Part shown: positions 29,272-30,668 of the stretch, piece after piece
Numbering within the stretch: position 1 is the stretch's first letter
Layout of the letters: every line of letters starts with the position of its first letter
Assembly: GCA_964563595.1 (NCBI GenBank)
Contig: CAZLWR010000011.1
Coordinates: forward strand, 1 to 30,668
Direction: 5' to 3'
DNA from: CALMFT01 sp964563595
GTDB lineage: Bacteria; Patescibacteriota; Gracilibacteria; Absconditabacterales; Absconditicoccaceae
DNA length: 30,668 bases
Notes under the pieces: generated by a model
Database searches by the model: none
Told to the model about the DNA's origin: nothing
Seen by the model: the letters and a program-made list of their open reading frames with translations, nothing else
Program-made: the position numbers and the translations under genes

Positions 29272-29632
29272 CTTGATTTTCGTTGCCCGTTGCTTTGTCC
29301 AATTCTATGTAGCGATGGCTCAAAATATCATCATATCCTATAACATATGTGATTTCTTGCTTGGTTTCTTTATTTGGTATTATTATAGCTATACGAGTTT
29401 TACCTACTTGAGCAATATGATCTCATTGGAAAGTCACGAGTTCTGATTTTTTTCTTTTGCGAAAACGTAGTTCTATGGCGAGTTCATTTTTGTATTTTTG
29501 AATACATTCGAAATGAGTATCTACTCGATATGGTTGATAGAGTAATTGTTTGTCCTTTGTTTTGAGCGGCATGATTCTTTTTAGTTTTATAAATTGTCTC
29601 TGCAGTGTATTGACAATTATACAATTTATCAT
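29252..29632 (-). CDS. Hypothetical basic protein, 126 aa
   Basis: The family is not recognised. The protein is small, basic and beta-like (PLKTKDKQLLYQPYRVDTHFECIQKYKNELAIELRFRKRKKSELVTFQGDHIAQVGKTRIAIIIPNKETKQEITYVIGYDDILSHRYIELDKATGNENQD), with the look of a nucleic-acid- or ribosome-associated beta barrel, but this is a guess. One TGA is read as Gly. The start is ATG 29632, or more likely ATG 29572 (MPLKTKDKQ), because the first 20 residues look like leader sequence. Its last codons and the TAG at 29252 run into the terminator hairpin beside the scaffold gap, so the very end depends on a correct join. Confidence 0.55.
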
Positions 29633-29687
29633 ACTGAAAACAAGTCACTTACGATGTCTTTCATCGCACTGAAACAAAGCGTTTATA

Positions 29688-30332
29688 TTAAGTCGATACA
29701 ATTAAACCTATCATTTTATTTACAGACTTTATGATGGTCTGACTAATATTTTTTATGTACTTGATGTGCGTTAGTTTTCGTCCTATTCGTCATCAGATTA
29801 TTCAGATTATCCATCATGCTATGATATCAGTAGGCCGATGAACTGCTACGGCGACCCTTGCGATTCACATGATTAAGCTGAATGCTAAAAGCATAAGGCT
29901 GCAGATATAGAGAAAGTCTGGCCTTCCGCTTTCCGCTTTCCGCTTTCCGCTTACAAGGTATGTTCCAACCGCTATGGCCATGCTGACGGTAGCATGATCA
30001 GAAGGGAAGGAAATAGTCGGTACATGGCTGAGAATGAGTTGCAATCAGGGCAGTGATTCGGGTCTGTCCTTCCGAATAAGTTGTTGTATGATTATAGTAA
30101 TGGCTGTGGCAGCGATCACTGATGCTACAATTTGTATACCAGCATATTGGGTATCTATTTGTTTTTTTTTGTAGCCATAAAGAAATAAACCAATTAAAAA
30201 TAGGGGATACATGAAGACAAAAATATCTGAAGCAATGCTTGTTGCTTGGAATAGGCTATGGCTGCTACTTACCACATGATTGAGCGATTCCAGTATTTGT
30301 TTTCCTCGTATTGGTTCAACTAAAGTTAACAT
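29688..30332 (-). CDS. PAP2 superfamily phosphatase (BcrC-like), 214 aa
   Basis: This is a membrane phosphatase, probably for undecaprenyl diphosphate recycling in wall synthesis. Several helices surround the three-part PAP2 signature: KDRP (position of KxxxxxxRP; the leading Lys is replaced by Gln), FPSDHA with its catalytic His, and ARVAVAVHxPTDIIAG with the conserved Arg, His and Asp. The SDHA form is typical of BcrC. CGG at codon 166 follows the His, where the family has Tyr or Trp. Between the second and third motifs, a loop VSGKxKAESGRP is encoded by four copies of a 7-bp repeat (29924-29951), a number that could shift the frame if it changes. The frame is open to TAA at 29688. Undecaprenyl diphosphate as substrate is inferred from the BcrC-like motif and the wall-gene context. 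Confidence 0.8.
29924..29951 (-). repeat. Four tandem 7-bp repeats inside the PAP2 gene
   Basis: TTCCGCT is repeated four times without a mismatch on the plus strand. As the unit is not a multiple of three, gain or loss of one copy shifts the reading frame. It lies between the PSDH and ARxxxxxH motifs. Confidence 0.95.
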
Positions 30333-30443
30333 ATTTTAGAAATCTAAAAGTTTAAATATTCGTAGGGATATAATTGTTTGTGTACTTTCGTTGAGGGTTG
30401 TGCCCGATAAGAATCATTACATCATTCAGATTATTTTTTGTTT

Positions 30444-30668
30444 TTAGATCAATAATAAAATGATGGAGATAATCAAAAAGATATTGATAAGCTGACGATA
30501 GCGAATCTCGTTAATATGCTTTTGAAGGCACACTCCTATTGTTGCTCCAAGGGCAGCACAGCAAAATCCTCGTAATATGTCAGGCTGCAGGAGATTGCTC
30601 ATGAGTCCAAAGCTTTTGTGCATAACCAGAAAAATAATGCTCATACCCAGAAAGTATAAGGTAGAGAA
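30444..30668 (-). CDS. TauE/SafE-type membrane transporter, C-terminal fragment (5' end outside window)
   Basis: The frame is open to the window edge and codes for the last 74 residues. It is very hydrophobic, with helices FSTLYFLGMSIIFLVM, GFCCAALGATIGVCL and LINIFLIISIILLLI, and a loop QKHINEIRYRQL. This end pattern (a Gly-containing helix, a basic loop with an Arg pair, then a final helix) is like the TauE/SafE (TSUP) anion exporter family. The substrate cannot be told from the fragment. One glycine at codon level is GGT at 30645; no TGA is seen in this part. It stops at TAA 30444-30446, about 110 bp before the PAP2 start, in the same direction. Confidence 0.5.
   Translation of the reverse strand, partial: FSTLYFLGMSIIFLVMHKSFGLMSNLLQPDILRGFCCAALGATIGVCLQKHINEIRYRQLINIFLIISIILLLI

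Noticed and set aside
1..30668. tRNA-Gly(UCA), tRNA with UCG anticodon, CRISPR, insertion sequences
   Set aside because: I looked in the intergenic regions for cloverleaf arms with a CCA end, spaced repeats and transposase motifs and saw none; the window is simply too small to judge their presence in the genome.

Overview
The window comes from an AT-rich bacterium that reads the genetic code in an unusual way. In every recognisable protein (DprA, GrpE, Lgt, SecA, MurF, PBP1A, PriA, DUF2207, DnaB, IF-2, CysRS) in-frame TGA falls where the family has glycine, and reading frames close only on TAA or TAG. This is translation table 25, known from Absconditabacteria (SR1) and Gracilibacteria (BD1-5) of the Patescibacteria/CPR. 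A second deviation is also visible. CGA and CGG repeatedly fall on columns that are tryptophan or another aromatic in the family (Lgt, IF-2, CysRS, PBP1A, DUF2207, PAP2), while conserved arginines use AGA, AGG, CGT or CGC. As I recall, CGA/CGG-to-Trp has been reported for Absconditabacteria, so that phylum is my best placement. All coordinates and proteins below assume TGA=Gly; CGA/CGG are most likely Trp.

Layout. 135-2158: an unknown protein, the DNA-uptake factor DprA and a small lipoprotein. 2436-4613: a FecR-like membrane protein convergent with GrpE. 4733-8535 (+): Lgt, two related T4SS-pilin-like membrane proteins, a terminator, then a SecA that stops about two thirds of the way through. 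8532-16286 (-): an unknown protein, a membrane protein with an extracytoplasmic beta domain, MurF, a very large class A penicillin-binding protein and an N-terminally truncated PriA. 16449-18850 (+): LemA and a DUF2207 membrane protein. 18920-20533: an unknown protein and a half-length glycosyltransferase. 20538-28517 (-): a DUF1904/tautomerase-like protein, DnaB, an unknown protein, an SLH/Ig-like surface protein, IF-2 and CysRS. 28685 to the end: a two-TM protein, a 100-N scaffold gap flanked by identical 55-mers, an unknown protein, a PAP2 phosphatase with a 7-bp tandem repeat, and the end of a TauE/SafE-like transporter.

The content mixes housekeeping functions (replication restart and helicase, translation, chaperone) with envelope functions (peptidoglycan synthesis, lipoprotein modification, Sec export, pilins, S-layer-type surface protein), as expected for a small episymbiotic cell with a wall. 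No rRNA, tRNA, CRISPR or transposon was recognised. Shine-Dalgarno sequences are mostly absent. No stretch over 300 bases lacks a gene; the longest gaps are 2159-2435 and 24241-24492. Three genes (secA, priA, the glycosyltransferase) are cut at domain borders next to genes on the opposite strand, which is either genuine gene decay or a sign of assembly joins.
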